Positions 15,644-23,886 of a DNA stretch of 32,415 bases are shown here, piece after piece; position 1 is the first letter of the stretch, and each line of letters begins with the position of its first letter. Source of the stretch: an uncultured Lachnospiraceae bacterium (lineage in GTDB: Bacteria; Bacillota; Clostridia; Lachnospirales; Lachnospiraceae); contig CAJTYM010000046.1 of NCBI GenBank assembly GCA_910583835.1, positions 1 to 32,415 on the forward strand, written 5' to 3'. The notes under the pieces are model-generated. The model did not search any database. It was not told the origin of the DNA and saw only the letters and a list, made by a program, of their open reading frames with translations. The translations under genes were made by a program, and so were the position numbers.

Positions 15644-17001
15644 AAAAGAAGGAATTGAAAAAGAGAATAGAGGATGGGTTTTCGGAACTGTCACCAGATT
15701 TATTTGAAGCAGTGTTGGAAGAGAGCAGGAAACAGGAGGTTGTTTGGTCTGAGGCAGAAAAAAGGAAGCCTTCCGTGAGCGGAAAATTTTATATGGGAAG
15801 GGTTCCCCAATATGCAATGTCTCTGTGTGCAAGCCTGGCAATCATCTTTTTATGCATTTTTGGCATGTTGGGAGAGAAAGAGAAGTCCGTGTTCATGGTT
15901 CTTGATATCAATCCCAGCATTCAGGTTGAGATGGACGAGTCGCATCAGGTAAAACGGTTAAAGGGATTAAACCAAGATGGAAAAGATGTTGTAAAAGAGT
16001 TGAAGTGGGAAAAAGGAACCGTGCAGGAACTGGTGGATGTGCTCATCCAGGATGTGGTAGAGAAATCTTATCTCCGTGAAAACGGAGGAATTCTGGTGAC
16101 GCTTGCTGCAAGGGATAAAGGTATCTGTGAAAATCTGGAACGTACGCTGGGGGAAGGGATCGACCGGAAACTGACAGAGTTGAAGGTCTCTGGCGTGACG
16201 ACAGCTTTTCAGGAGGTTCAGAGGAGTTCCAGGGAGAAGGGACGTAAACGCCTGGAAACAGAACTGAAAAAGAGCTGTGGATTAGCTGAAAGCCAAGTGC
16301 AGCAGATGTCGGTCAATGAACTGATTCAATATTGCCAGGATTATACTTCCCTGGAACTGAAATTGTCTGAGGCATCTGAAAAAGAACGTGCCTCTGGGCA
16401 GAAGAAAGAGGATAAGCTGCCGAAACCGGAGAATACATCACAGCCGGAAGGCTCTGGGAAGAAGCCGGAGGAAAGTACGCCGGGAGAAGGCAATCAGCAA
16501 GAGGAATCAGATAAAGATAAAAATGGAACGAAAGATTCTGGGAAGAAACCATCTGAGAAGCCTGGCAGCGAAGAGCCGGCTTCTCAGGAAGATATGAAGA
16601 GTGAGGAAGGGAATACAGGGAACCAGAAAGTTGAGAAACCAAACGGTTCGGCGGGTGCAGCAGGCTCTGCACAGACAGGAGAAGCCGTTCCGCCAGATAC
16701 AGGAGATGCTTCGGGACAGCCGGAAGGCGGGCAGCCCTTGGGCTCAGGAGGCATTTCAGGACAGCCGGGAAGTTACGGTCAGCCAGGAACTGTGACGCCA
16801 GGAGATGCAGTGTCTCCTGACCAGCCAGAGATGGAGACGTCGGTACAGCCGCTGAAGGAAGAGCCAGGCCAGCCAGGCGTCCCCGATCCACTGGAGAAAG
16901 AGCTGCCGGACCGGTCAGAAGAAAAGAATCATCCAGTGCAGCAAGAGGGATTAGATGTGCTGGATAGTCAGGATAGCAATTTTATATTGGATAGCCTTTG
17001 A
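15640..17001 (+). CDS. RsgI-family transmembrane anti-sigma factor
   Basis: 453 residues. Residues 1-55 are cytoplasmic and should hold the sigma factor. One membrane segment covers about 57-77. The following extracytoplasmic domain matches the RsgI middle domain: VFMVLDINPSIQVEMD, then GLNQDGKDVVKEL and GGILVTLA. The Asn91-Pro92 bond corresponds to the position where RsgI proteins of Clostridium thermocellum self-cleave (family knowledge). From about residue 250 to the end the protein is a low-complexity stretch rich in Pro, Gly, Glu, Lys and Ser with repeated GQP motifs, probably spanning the cell wall. No carbohydrate-binding module follows, unlike many RsgI proteins. It is coupled to the sigma gene by ATGA. 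Confidence 0.85.
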   Translation: MKKKELKKRIEDGFSELSPDLFEAVLEESRKQEVVWSEAEKRKPSVSGKFYMGRVPQYAMSLCASLAIIFLCIFGMLGEKEKSVFMVLDINPSIQVEMDESHQVKRLKGLNQDGKDVVKELKWEKGTVQELVDVLIQDVVEKSYLRENGGILVTLAARDKGICENLERTLGEGIDRKLTELKVSGVTTAFQEVQRSSREKGRKRLETELKKSCGLAESQVQQMSVNELIQYCQDYTSLELKLSEASEKERASGQKKEDKLPKPENTSQPEGSGKKPEESTPGEGNQQEESDKDKNGTKDSGKKPSEKPGSEEPASQEDMKSEEGNTGNQKVEKPNGSAGAAGSAQTGEAVPPDTGDASGQPEGGQPLGSGGISGQPGSYGQPGTVTPGDAVSPDQPEMETSVQPLKEEPGQPGVPDPLEKELPDRSEEKNHPVQQEGLDVLDSQDSNFILDSL

Positions 17002-17035
17002 TACATAAATGAGGCAGAACTCCCTTTTTAAAGGG

Positions 17036-17073
17036 CTCCCAGACGGCGGAGGTTGTCTGGGGGTTCTTTTTTT
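17036..17073 (+). terminator. Rho-independent terminator of the sigma/anti-sigma operon
   Basis: The stem CCCAGAC/GTCTGGG (17038-17044 and 17055-17061) is followed by GGTTC and a run of seven T. It begins about 35 nt after the anti-sigma stop. Confidence 0.8.
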
Positions 17074-17075
17074 CC

Positions 17076-17104
17076 TTGAAAAATAAGAGCATAACAGGTA
17101 TATT
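17076..17104 (+). promoter_or_regulatory. Promoter of the degV gene
   Basis: TTGAAA (17076-17081), 17 nt, TATATT (17099-17104), just after the preceding terminator. The leader to ATG 17148 is about 38 nt and contains the purine-rich AGAGAGAAG ribosome binding site. Confidence 0.6.
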
Positions 17105-17147
17105 AGTATTGATAATATTTAAATAATAAAAAGAAAAGAGAGAAGTT

Positions 17148-17993
17148 ATGGTAAAGATTTTGTCAGATAGTACCTGTGACTTGTCACAGGAGTTAACAGA
17201 AAGATACGGCGTTGAGATTCTGCCACTGCATGTGCTGATGGGGGAAGAGGACCATAAGGATGGCGTGGATATTACGCCAGATGAGATTTTTGGCTGGTCC
17301 GATGCCAATAAAAGCACGCCGAAGACGGCTGCTCCATCCATAGAGGATGCGGTGGAGAAGATTGGCAAACTATTGGAGGGCGGCAATGAAGTGATATGTT
17401 TTTCGATATCGGAGACGATGTCTTCGTCCCTGAATATCATGCGCCTTGCCATCGAGGAACTGGAAGCGGCGGACCGTGCCTTTGCCTTTGATTCTAAGAA
17501 TCTGTCTACCGGAATTGGACTGCTCGTCATTGAAGCTGCCTGTATGGCGAAAGAAGGCATGAGTGCAGCGGAGATTCTAAAGAAGCTGGAAGAACTGCGC
17601 CCGCTGGTGCGCAGCAGTTTTGTGGTGGACACGCTCACTTACCTGCACCGCGGCGGCAGATGCAGCGGGGTGGCAGCCCTGGCAGGCGGGATGCTCAAGC
17701 TGCATCCTAAGATTGTGGTCATTGACGGCAAGATGGAGGTGGCTAAGAAGTACCGCGGCAATATTGCCAAGGTAGTGAAAGCGTATGTGCAGGACATGGA
17801 AGAGGATTTGAAATCGGCGCGTCCCGCACGTGTATTTATCACGCATTCGGTCAGTGACGCAGCCTTGGTACGGGAAGTTGCAGATTATCTGCAGAGCCTG
17901 TCTGTATTTGATGAAATCTTAGAGACCCGGGCAGGCGGCGTGGTCTCCAGCCATTGCGGACCAGGTACGCTGGGAGTGTTGTTTATCGCCTGA
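17148..17993 (+). CDS. DegV family fatty-acid-binding protein
   Basis: 281 residues, the normal DegV length. The N-terminal signature VKILSDSTCDLS, the lipid-binding SISETMSSSLN segment, the interdomain VDTLTYLHRGGRCS and the C-terminal SSHCGPGTLGVLF are all present. DegV/FakB proteins bind a fatty acid and present it to the kinase FakA for phosphorylation; this genomic position has no FakA, which is usual. Monocistronic, with its own promoter. No clear terminator was seen in the 140 nt that follow. Confidence 0.93.
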   Translation: MVKILSDSTCDLSQELTERYGVEILPLHVLMGEEDHKDGVDITPDEIFGWSDANKSTPKTAAPSIEDAVEKIGKLLEGGNEVICFSISETMSSSLNIMRLAIEELEAADRAFAFDSKNLSTGIGLLVIEAACMAKEGMSAAEILKKLEELRPLVRSSFVVDTLTYLHRGGRCSGVAALAGGMLKLHPKIVVIDGKMEVAKKYRGNIAKVVKAYVQDMEEDLKSARPARVFITHSVSDAALVREVADYLQSLSVFDEILETRAGGVVSSHCGPGTLGVLFIA

Positions 17994-18133
17994 TAAAGTG
18001 GCTGCCCCATTGATTTTCCTGATTTTTCATAGGGCAATGCACAAGATTCAGAAACTCCAATATATTATCATATAAGGGTTAAGGCATTGTAATGTGCTTA
18101 ATCCGATAAGAATGACAGATAGGAGTTTTGGGT

Positions 18134-18682
18134 ATGGAAAATAAGGGAAATACGTTGGTAAATGACTGCAATTTTATGGGAATCAAGCCGATAATGATGG
18201 ATTTGCCGTATCCCGCCATTCAGGTGCGGGGGAAAAATCCATCCTATGCCAACTTGCTGAGCATCGACTATTGTGGCGCAGTCTCCGAGATGTCGGCAAT
18301 TACCCAGTACATTAACAATGAAAACCGGCTGTCCTGTGAGAAATGCCCTGTGGCCAAAACGCTGCTGGGGATTGCCATGGCAGAGATGATGCACTTGCAG
18401 AAATTAGGGGAATTGATTGTCTTGTTAGGGGGAAATATCAATTTTGTGGCGAAATACCGTAATGGTGGGGCAAAGATGTGGACGCCCGAATACCTGCAGA
18501 TTCCAGAAAATCTTAAGAACATGCTGCAGGCAGATATAGAAGCCGAGAAAGCGGCAATCGCCCAATATGAAGCGCATATCAAGATGATAAAAGACGACTG
18601 TGTGAATGCAGTGCTGGTAAGAATCATCCGTGATGAAGAATACCATATCATGCTGCTGCGCACGATGCTGCAGTCGCTGTAA
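18134..18682 (+). CDS. Ferritin-like di-iron protein
   Basis: 182 residues. The protein carries a four-helix ferritin-like pattern with two Glu/ExxH pairs: SEMSAITQYIN and AEMMHLQKL in the first half, EAEKAAIAQYEAH and RDEEYHIMLL in the second. These residues would bind two metal ions. The Cys-rich CEKCP lies between. It resembles rubrerythrin/bacterioferritin-like and CotJC-like proteins of Clostridia, without a rubredoxin domain; a role in oxygen or metal handling or in the spore is possible. ATG 18134 is chosen because AGGAG lies 8 nt before it; the TTG at 18128 is too close to that site. Confidence 0.8.
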   Translation: MENKGNTLVNDCNFMGIKPIMMDLPYPAIQVRGKNPSYANLLSIDYCGAVSEMSAITQYINNENRLSCEKCPVAKTLLGIAMAEMMHLQKLGELIVLLGGNINFVAKYRNGGAKMWTPEYLQIPENLKNMLQADIEAEKAAIAQYEAHIKMIKDDCVNAVLVRIIRDEEYHIMLLRTMLQSL

Positions 18683-18693
18683 ACAAATTTCAC

Positions 18694-18735
18694 AAAAACC
18701 GGTACTATGGGCATATGTCCGTAGTACCGGTTTGT
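18694..18735. terminator. Bidirectional terminator between convergent genes
   Basis: A 12-bp stem (AAACCGGTACTA / TAGTACCGGTTT) encloses a 14-nt loop. On the minus strand it is followed by TTTTTG, on the plus strand by TTTGTT. It lies between the ferritin-like gene and the convergent small gene at 18860-19096, so it can serve both. Confidence 0.75.
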
Positions 18736-18740
18736 TAGCT

Positions 18741-18857
18741 TATAGAATTAGGGTGCCAAAAGGTAAGAATAAAATATGATAATGGCGATTTGCACAAATG
18801 GGGACAAAAAGCAGCGACTTGTTCAGGCAGTTAGTATTTCTTAGCATTCCATAAGAC
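18741..18857. repeat. Dispersed intergenic repeat, copy 1
   Basis: Shares with 32166-32371 the blocks TATAGA, GGTG-C/T-CAAAAGGTAA, a 17-nt variable stretch, GGC-ATTTGCACAAA, and at the far end ATTTCT-AGCATTCC. Copy 2 contains about 85 extra bases in the middle. No ORF fits. It sits directly after a terminator in both places and fills the space before the stop of the gene at 18860. Confidence 0.65.
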
Positions 18858-18859
18858 AA

Positions 18860-19096
18860 TTAGAATCCTGCCATTATCATTGCCATCATCTGGTCCCTGC
18901 GCACGGCTTCCTCGGAACCTTTCAGCTTTGATGATATGCCCTCCAGCTCCATTTTGCTGGCAGCGGCGCGTGAAAGCTTCTCCTTGAATTCCTCTTCTTC
19001 GCGTTCTGCCCTGGCCGCCCTTCGTTCTGCACCCGCCTGAATCTGCAGCCTGAGGGCGTTTTCCATGGAATCCAGTACTTGTGTGATATCCGTCAT
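18860..19096 (-). CDS. Small charged coiled-coil-like protein of unknown function
   Basis: 78 residues. I do not recognise the family. The middle (residues 20-48) is almost entirely Ala, Arg, Glu and Lys and should form a long helix or coiled coil; the C-terminus is Met-rich (DQMMAMIMAGF). There is no signal peptide or membrane segment. It is supported as real by AAGGAGGGAAAG directly before ATG 19096 (read on the minus strand) and by the terminator at 18694-18735 beyond its stop. No partner gene is on this strand. Confidence 0.7.
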   Translation of the reverse strand: MTDITQVLDSMENALRLQIQAGAERRAARAEREEEEFKEKLSRAAASKMELEGISSKLKGSEEAVRRDQMMAMIMAGF

Positions 19097-19431
19097 TCTT
19101 TCCCTCCTTGTACCGTTCTTGATATAGTCTTCAATGAATATTTTTCAACGTGTTGTGTCTATTAGATGTATCGGGTTCTTTTGCCTATTTTTAAAGTCAG
19201 TCAATTGTTTTTTTTGAGGAATTCCATACAAGAACAAAACAATATTACCATGAGGTCAGTGTCCATAGAAATAGCGAGCATCGGATTGCGATAGCCACAA
19301 TTCCAAGAAAAAAGCTTTGTCGTTGACTATAAATATTTTCTTTCTATGCTGACTTTTTCCCCGCATGAATCGTTATACATAATAGGATGGGAAAAACGTT
19401 TGGAACATTACTGATGGGAAAGGAGGACTTT
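19097..19431. other. Intergenic region between divergent genes
   Basis: 335 bp of AT-rich DNA that must hold the divergent promoters for 18860-19096 and 19432-19965. TTGACT at 19324-19329 followed after 16 nt by TATGCT, or a later TTATAC near 19372, could serve the sigma operon, but neither is strong. Nothing else was recognised. Confidence 0.35.
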
Positions 19432-19965
19432 GTGAATGCTGATTTTCTTTTGATTCAGAGAATGAAACAAGGCGATGAAGCGGCCTTTGATATGTTTGTG
19501 CGTAAATATTACGGCGATATATTGAACTACTGCCATTACCATTGCTTCGACAGGGTGTATGCAGAGGATTTGACGCAGGAGACATTTCTTCATTTTTTTG
19601 AAAAGCTGTCCCAGTACCATTTTCGGGGAAAGACCAAGAATTACCTGTATACCGTTGCGGCAAATCTTTGCCGGGATTTCTATAAGAAGAAAAAGGCTGT
19701 CCCCACCGAGTGGGAAGAACTGGAAAACAGGGAGGCTTTGGTGTCCCTGGACGGCTTGTTAGATAAAATTGCAGTGGAGGAGGCAATAGAATCCATACCG
19801 CAGGATTTACGTGAGGTGGTTATCCTGTATTATTTTCAGGGATTAAAAATGAGAGAAATTGCAGATATACTGCAGATAAATTTATCAATGGTGAAGTATA
19901 GGCTGAAACAGGCAAAAAAGCTGCTGGGGCAATGGATGGGAGAGGAGGGCGCTTATGAATCGTAA
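19432..19965 (+). CDS. ECF-type RNA polymerase sigma factor of an ABC exporter operon
   Basis: 177 residues from GTG 19432, which has AAAGGAGG 5-6 nt before it; the ATG at 19387 has no such site. Region 2 is visible in DEAAFDMFVRKYYGDILNYC and YAEDLTQETFLHFFEKL, and region 4 in IPQDLREVVILYYFQGLKMREIADIL followed by MVKYRLKQAKKLL. It overlaps the next gene by 11 bp and so belongs to one operon with a membrane protein and an ABC exporter. It probably drives that operon or a stress regulon. No classical zinc anti-sigma follows; the 253-residue membrane protein is the only candidate. Confidence 0.88.
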   Translation: MNADFLLIQRMKQGDEAAFDMFVRKYYGDILNYCHYHCFDRVYAEDLTQETFLHFFEKLSQYHFRGKTKNYLYTVAANLCRDFYKKKKAVPTEWEELENREALVSLDGLLDKIAVEEAIESIPQDLREVVILYYFQGLKMREIADILQINLSMVKYRLKQAKKLLGQWMGEEGAYES

Positions 19966-20716
19966 AGAAGAACTTATGATATATAAAAAGAAAGCGCGGT
20001 TAGAGCCGCGAGAAATGAGTATACAGGAGACAGTCAGGCGGTCAAAAGAAATATATTTTGAAGCGGAGAGCAGGGAGATATTGGCGTATCATGAATTTCT
20101 GTGGTCACAGCTTCATGCAATCCAGAAAAGATGGTGGATCCTTCAGTTTTTGCTGCTGTTGGCATTGTGGGCAGCGTTGGCATCTGAACAGGAGGTCAGG
20201 TATGTCCAAAGGGGTATGGGAGTCATGGCAACGTTATTTGTAATCCTCATAATCCCTGAACTATGGAAGAGCCGGTACAGCAACAGCATGGAGATAGAAG
20301 CGGTCTCCTATTATTCCCTCAGGCAGATCTATGCGGCGCGTATGCTGCTGTTTGGAGTGGCAGATATTTTTTTGCTTGCAGCGTTCTGCCAGGCAGCATC
20401 GCTGGGGCTGCATATGGGATTGGCTGAACTGATTGTCCATTTTCTTTTTCCGTTGTGTGTGACGTCCTGTATCTGTTTTGGGACGCTGTGCAGTAAACGG
20501 TGTTTCAGCGAGACGGCAGCAATTGCCTTGTGCATGGTGTGGAGCGCACTATGGCTGTGCATTGTTCTCAATGAAAATATTTATCAGAGGGTTACATTTC
20601 CCATCTGGCTGGGGCTTTTAATGCTTGCAATTGTCTGTCTGGCTGCTATTATCTACCGCACATTAAAATACTGTAATCAATATTTGGAGGTATCGTTTGA
20701 TGGAATTGAAATTTGA
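19955..20716 (+). CDS. Integral membrane protein, possible anti-sigma or exporter subunit
   Basis: 253 residues. I do not recognise a named family. About 60 charged cytoplasmic residues come first (including MSIQETVRRSKEIYF), followed by roughly six hydrophobic segments starting at WWILQFLLLLALWAA. The translational overlaps with the sigma gene (11 bp) and the ATPase gene (17 bp) tie it to both. The soluble N-terminus could contact the sigma factor, or the protein could be a second membrane subunit of the exporter. The sequence does not decide between these. Confidence 0.8.
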   Translation: MNRKEELMIYKKKARLEPREMSIQETVRRSKEIYFEAESREILAYHEFLWSQLHAIQKRWWILQFLLLLALWAALASEQEVRYVQRGMGVMATLFVILIIPELWKSRYSNSMEIEAVSYYSLRQIYAARMLLFGVADIFLLAAFCQAASLGLHMGLAELIVHFLFPLCVTSCICFGTLCSKRCFSETAAIALCMVWSALWLCIVLNENIYQRVTFPIWLGLLMLAIVCLAAIIYRTLKYCNQYLEVSFDGIEI

Positions 20717-21587
20717 AGATTTGACGAAAAAATTCGGGAGTTTCACTGCCGTTGACCACATCAACCTTGTGATGGCTAACGGCGTCTATGGGCTGCTGGG
20801 AGTAAATGGGGCCGGCAAGACAACTTTGATGCGGATGCTCTGCACTTTGCTGGAGCCCACGGATGGAACTATCACTTATAATGGCAGCGACATTTATAAA
20901 ATGGATGGCGAGTACCGTAAACTTCTTGGGTATCTGCCGCAGGAATTTGGTTTTTATCCGGAATTCACGGTAAATGATTATCTATTATACATTGCGGCGA
21001 TTAAGGGAATCCGGCCAACGATTGCCAGAAAACGTGTCAGGGAACTGACTGCCAAGGTTGGCCTGTCCAAGGCGGCGGACAAGAAAATGAAAAAACTGTC
21101 CGGGGGCATGAAACGCCGCGCCGGGGTCGCACAGGCAATGCTTAACAATCCTGAAATCCTGGTGCTTGATGAGCCTACGGCAGGGCTTGACCCTAATGAG
21201 CGAATCCGTTTCCGCAATTTAATCAGCGAGCTTTCTGAGGAACGCCTGGTGCTGCTGTCTACGCACATCGTCTCTGACATTGAATATATTGCCAATGAAA
21301 TCTGGCTGATGAAAGATGGCGCAATCATGCATAAAGGCACGGCGGATAAGATTATTCATTCCATGCCAGAAAATGTCTGGCAGTGTTTCGTGGATAAAGG
21401 CATGGTATCTGAGTATATGAAAAGATACAAAATTTCCAATATGAAAGCAGAGCCGCAAGGCGTGGAACTGAGGATTATCTCACAGGAAAAGCCTTGTGAA
21501 GATGCGAGGTGCATAGAGGCGTCTCTGGAGGATGTGTTTTTATATTATTTTGGGGAAAAGGCAGGTGAAGAAGATGCTGCGGTTTGA
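20700..21587 (+). CDS. ABC transporter ATP-binding protein
   Basis: 295 residues. Walker A GVNGAGKTT (34-42), the Q-loop region LPQEFGFYPEF, signature LSGGMK (133-138), Walker B ILVLDEP (153-159) and the H-loop STHIVSDIE are intact, so it should hydrolyse ATP. It is of the DrrA/CcmA-like exporter type, with a C-terminal extension of about 80 residues. ATG 20700 has TTGGAGG 9 nt upstream and overlaps the preceding gene. Its stop overlaps the permease start. Confidence 0.93.
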   Translation: MELKFEDLTKKFGSFTAVDHINLVMANGVYGLLGVNGAGKTTLMRMLCTLLEPTDGTITYNGSDIYKMDGEYRKLLGYLPQEFGFYPEFTVNDYLLYIAAIKGIRPTIARKRVRELTAKVGLSKAADKKMKKLSGGMKRRAGVAQAMLNNPEILVLDEPTAGLDPNERIRFRNLISELSEERLVLLSTHIVSDIEYIANEIWLMKDGAIMHKGTADKIIHSMPENVWQCFVDKGMVSEYMKRYKISNMKAEPQGVELRIISQEKPCEDARCIEASLEDVFLYYFGEKAGEEDAAV

Positions 21588-22785
21588 ACTGAAGAAAGTC
21601 TTTTGCAAGTTTAAAAACAGAATGGCAGTTGTGCTGCTGTTGCTCATCCTGGCGGCAGTGAGCATGCTGACCATGAACAGGGTAGAATACGTTGACAGTG
21701 AGGGAAACCATATCAGCGGCATGATGGGGGCGAGAAGCCTCAGGGCGGAAAAGCAAAAATGGAAAGGCGAGATTACGGAAGATGTGCTGGAAGCAGTTGT
21801 CAGGGAAAATGAGGTCATCAACAGCTCCCCGGAAGCCCTGTCAGACGATATTTCCGAGCAGAACAAGGCTTATGCCAGAAAACAGGGGATTTCAGACATT
21901 GCAGAATTAATTAACAACGCATTCAGTGCATGGAGGGATTATGATTATTTTACCGTTGACCATGTATCCCAAGAGGAAGCGAAAAGCGTCTACGAGAGAA
22001 GGGTGTCTAACCTGAAACAGTACCTTGATTCAGGGGAAGAGACGTTTACAGATGCCCAAAAAGATTATCTGACAAAGCAATATGAGGATTTACAGACACC
22101 ATTTTACTATGACTATACAGACGGCTGGAGTGCACTGCTGCAAAATATATCGACATTTATTCTCGTGCTGGCATTAATCATCGGCTTTCTGGTCTCGGGC
22201 ATATTTTCCAGTGAGTTCCAGACGAAAGCAGACGCTATCTTTTTTTCTGCCAGGTTAGGGAGGAACCGTGCGGTCTTATCCAAGATGGGAGCAGGTTTTT
22301 TGATTACTACGTTTTTTTATTTTGTATTTGTGCTGCTGTACACGGCTGTCGTGCTGGCGGCGTTGGGGGCGGATGGAGCCAACTGCCCGATTCAGATGGA
22401 TATGTGGCGCTGTGTATACAATATTACGTTCCTGCAGGCCTATCTCCTGATTGTGGCGGGAGGTTATGTCGGCACCTTATTTGCCGCCACGCTTTCCATG
22501 CTTGCTTCAGCGCTGACGCGTTCCACGGCAACTGCAATAATTGTGCCGTTTATTGTGCTCTGCGCATTCCCTTTCCTCAGCAGGGTTATCACCTTGCCCG
22601 GCATATGTTCCTTTTTCCCGGACCAGCTGCTGGAGATATATATTACGTTAAAAGATTTTGTGCTGGTGGAATTGGGGGGCAGGATAGTCAACGTGATAGG
22701 GATACTCATTCCTGCTTATGCATTGGCATGTCTGCTGCTCGAACCCATCTTGTACAGAATCTATAAGAAAGCCCAGGTGTCCTGA
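21574..22785 (+). CDS. ABC-2 type exporter permease
   Basis: 403 residues from ATG 21574. One membrane helix near the N-terminus (MAVVLLLLILAAVSML) is followed by an extracytoplasmic domain of about 140 mostly polar residues, then five or so helices starting near ISTFILVLALIIGFLVSGIF. This is the layout of ABC-2 permeases. It pairs with the ATPase at 20700-21587, overlapping it by 14 bp. The substrate is unknown. It is the last gene of the sigma-led operon, with a terminator 26 nt further on. Confidence 0.88.
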   Translation: MLRFELKKVFCKFKNRMAVVLLLLILAAVSMLTMNRVEYVDSEGNHISGMMGARSLRAEKQKWKGEITEDVLEAVVRENEVINSSPEALSDDISEQNKAYARKQGISDIAELINNAFSAWRDYDYFTVDHVSQEEAKSVYERRVSNLKQYLDSGEETFTDAQKDYLTKQYEDLQTPFYYDYTDGWSALLQNISTFILVLALIIGFLVSGIFSSEFQTKADAIFFSARLGRNRAVLSKMGAGFLITTFFYFVFVLLYTAVVLAALGADGANCPIQMDMWRCVYNITFLQAYLLIVAGGYVGTLFAATLSMLASALTRSTATAIIVPFIVLCAFPFLSRVITLPGICSFFPDQLLEIYITLKDFVLVELGGRIVNVIGILIPAYALACLLLEPILYRIYKKAQVS

Positions 22786-22811
22786 CTGGGAGGAAGCAGT
22801 GCATGACAGCA

Positions 22812-22857
22812 AAAAAGAGCGAGGTTTAGCGTATTAAAAAGCTGCCTTGCTCTTTTT
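22812..22857 (+). terminator. Terminator of the sigma/ABC operon
   Basis: An imperfect stem AAAAAGAGC-g-AGG / CCT-t-GCTCTTTTT with a 19-20 nt loop ends in a T-rich tract. It closes the operon ending at 22785. Confidence 0.7.
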
Positions 22858-22900
22858 CTGCGCTTTAACCGCAAAAAAGTGCTGTTTGCAGAAATTGGAA

Positions 22901-22929
22901 TTGCCATTCGTGCAGATACTTGGTAAGAT
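22901..22929 (+). promoter_or_regulatory. Promoter of the LytTR/ABC operon
   Basis: TTGCCA (22901-22906), 17 nt, TAAGAT (22924-22929), 35 nt before the TTG start of the LytTR gene. I looked for paired LytTR-type direct repeats upstream and did not see convincing ones. Confidence 0.45.
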
Positions 22930-22964
22930 AGGGCAAATGTTAATTTCTATAGGAGGCAGGAAGG

Positions 22965-23414
22965 TTGAAATATACGATGGAAAGAATCCCGGAAGGTGAA
23001 GATGAGGTGATACTGCGCTACAGCCATATGACGCCGGAAGTGGAGAGGATATGGAACCTCCTGCATGGGAATCTGGGGAAACTTACAGGGTGGAAAGGGA
23101 AGACGCGCGTAGTGTTGGATGTCGATAAAATACTGTATATTGAGAGCGTAGACGGCAGGACTTTTGCTTATACCAGCGAGGATGTGTTTGCCGTAGATGA
23201 TACGCTGAATAAATTAGGGCAGTTCCTGAACGCTGTCAATTTCTTCCGCTGCAGCAAATCCATGATTATCAATATTGATAAGGTGCAAAGCTTAAAGAGC
23301 CTGCCCTCTAACCGCATTGACGCGGTTATGTGCAATGGGGAGCATGTGATGATATCCAGGACGTATGCGTCTGATTTCCGAAAAAGGTTAAAAGGAGGCA
23401 GAGAAGATGGATAA
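22965..23414 (+). CDS. LytTR-domain transcriptional regulator
   Basis: 149 residues with TTG as start; AGGAGG lies 8 nt before it, and ATG 22977 is the alternative. Residues 1-40 have no recognised domain. The rest is a LytTR DNA-binding domain: DVDKILYIESVDGRTFAYT, then FFRCSKSMIINIDKVQSL and ISRTYASDFRKRL. There is no receiver domain, so it is not a classical response regulator. The following DUF3021 membrane protein, overlapping by 8 bp, is the usual partner of such short LytTR proteins and may inhibit it, as in streptococcal HdrRM/BrsRM-like systems. Confidence 0.9.
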   Translation: MKYTMERIPEGEDEVILRYSHMTPEVERIWNLLHGNLGKLTGWKGKTRVVLDVDKILYIESVDGRTFAYTSEDVFAVDDTLNKLGQFLNAVNFFRCSKSMIINIDKVQSLKSLPSNRIDAVMCNGEHVMISRTYASDFRKRLKGGREDG

Positions 23415-23886
23415 ACGCAGGAAAAGGCTGTCTGTATGGGAGCATTACCTGGCAAATGAAATAGCAATTGAATTTAAGGCATGTCTCTATTTTTTTGCCA
23501 TTTTGTTTTTCTACTGTATGTACCGGCTGCTGATGGGGAGCGCACATGCCAGCATCCTCCATATGGCGGAGATGATTTTTCTGACTTACGTGATGGGCTA
23601 TGTACAGGTTTATCTCCTGTCAGGATTTGACGAGGGAGAATGTCTGGGCGTGAAAGAGAGCCTGTATCTTGTGCTTTGTTCGTTTATTTATGCGGGAATC
23701 TCTTTTTGTGCGGGCTGGTTTGGCAGAGAGGTTTGGATCAGCATTTTATTTTTTGCTTATGTGGCGTTTCTCTATGTTTGCGTTTTCCTTGTCTATAAGT
23801 CAAAGCGCAAGATAGATGATAAGATTATGAATGAGAATTTAAAAATGTTTCAGGCAAGGAGGGCGGAACATGCAGAACGTGATTGA
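23407..23886 (+). CDS. DUF3021 membrane protein
   Basis: 159 residues. Four hydrophobic segments (starting near residues 24, 53, 84 and 110) and a charged cytoplasmic tail match the DUF3021 family, which is nearly always next to a LytTR regulator. It overlaps LytTR by 8 bp and the ABC ATPase by 17 bp. It probably senses a membrane signal and restrains the regulator; this is inference from context. Confidence 0.85.
   Translation: MDKRRKRLSVWEHYLANEIAIEFKACLYFFAILFFYCMYRLLMGSAHASILHMAEMIFLTYVMGYVQVYLLSGFDEGECLGVKESLYLVLCSFIYAGISFCAGWFGREVWISILFFAYVAFLYVCVFLVYKSKRKIDDKIMNENLKMFQARRAEHAERD

Noticed and set aside
16313..16891. 192-codon minus-strand ORF opposite the anti-sigma tail
   Set aside because: A Leu/Pro/Ser-rich shadow produced by the low-complexity sense sequence.
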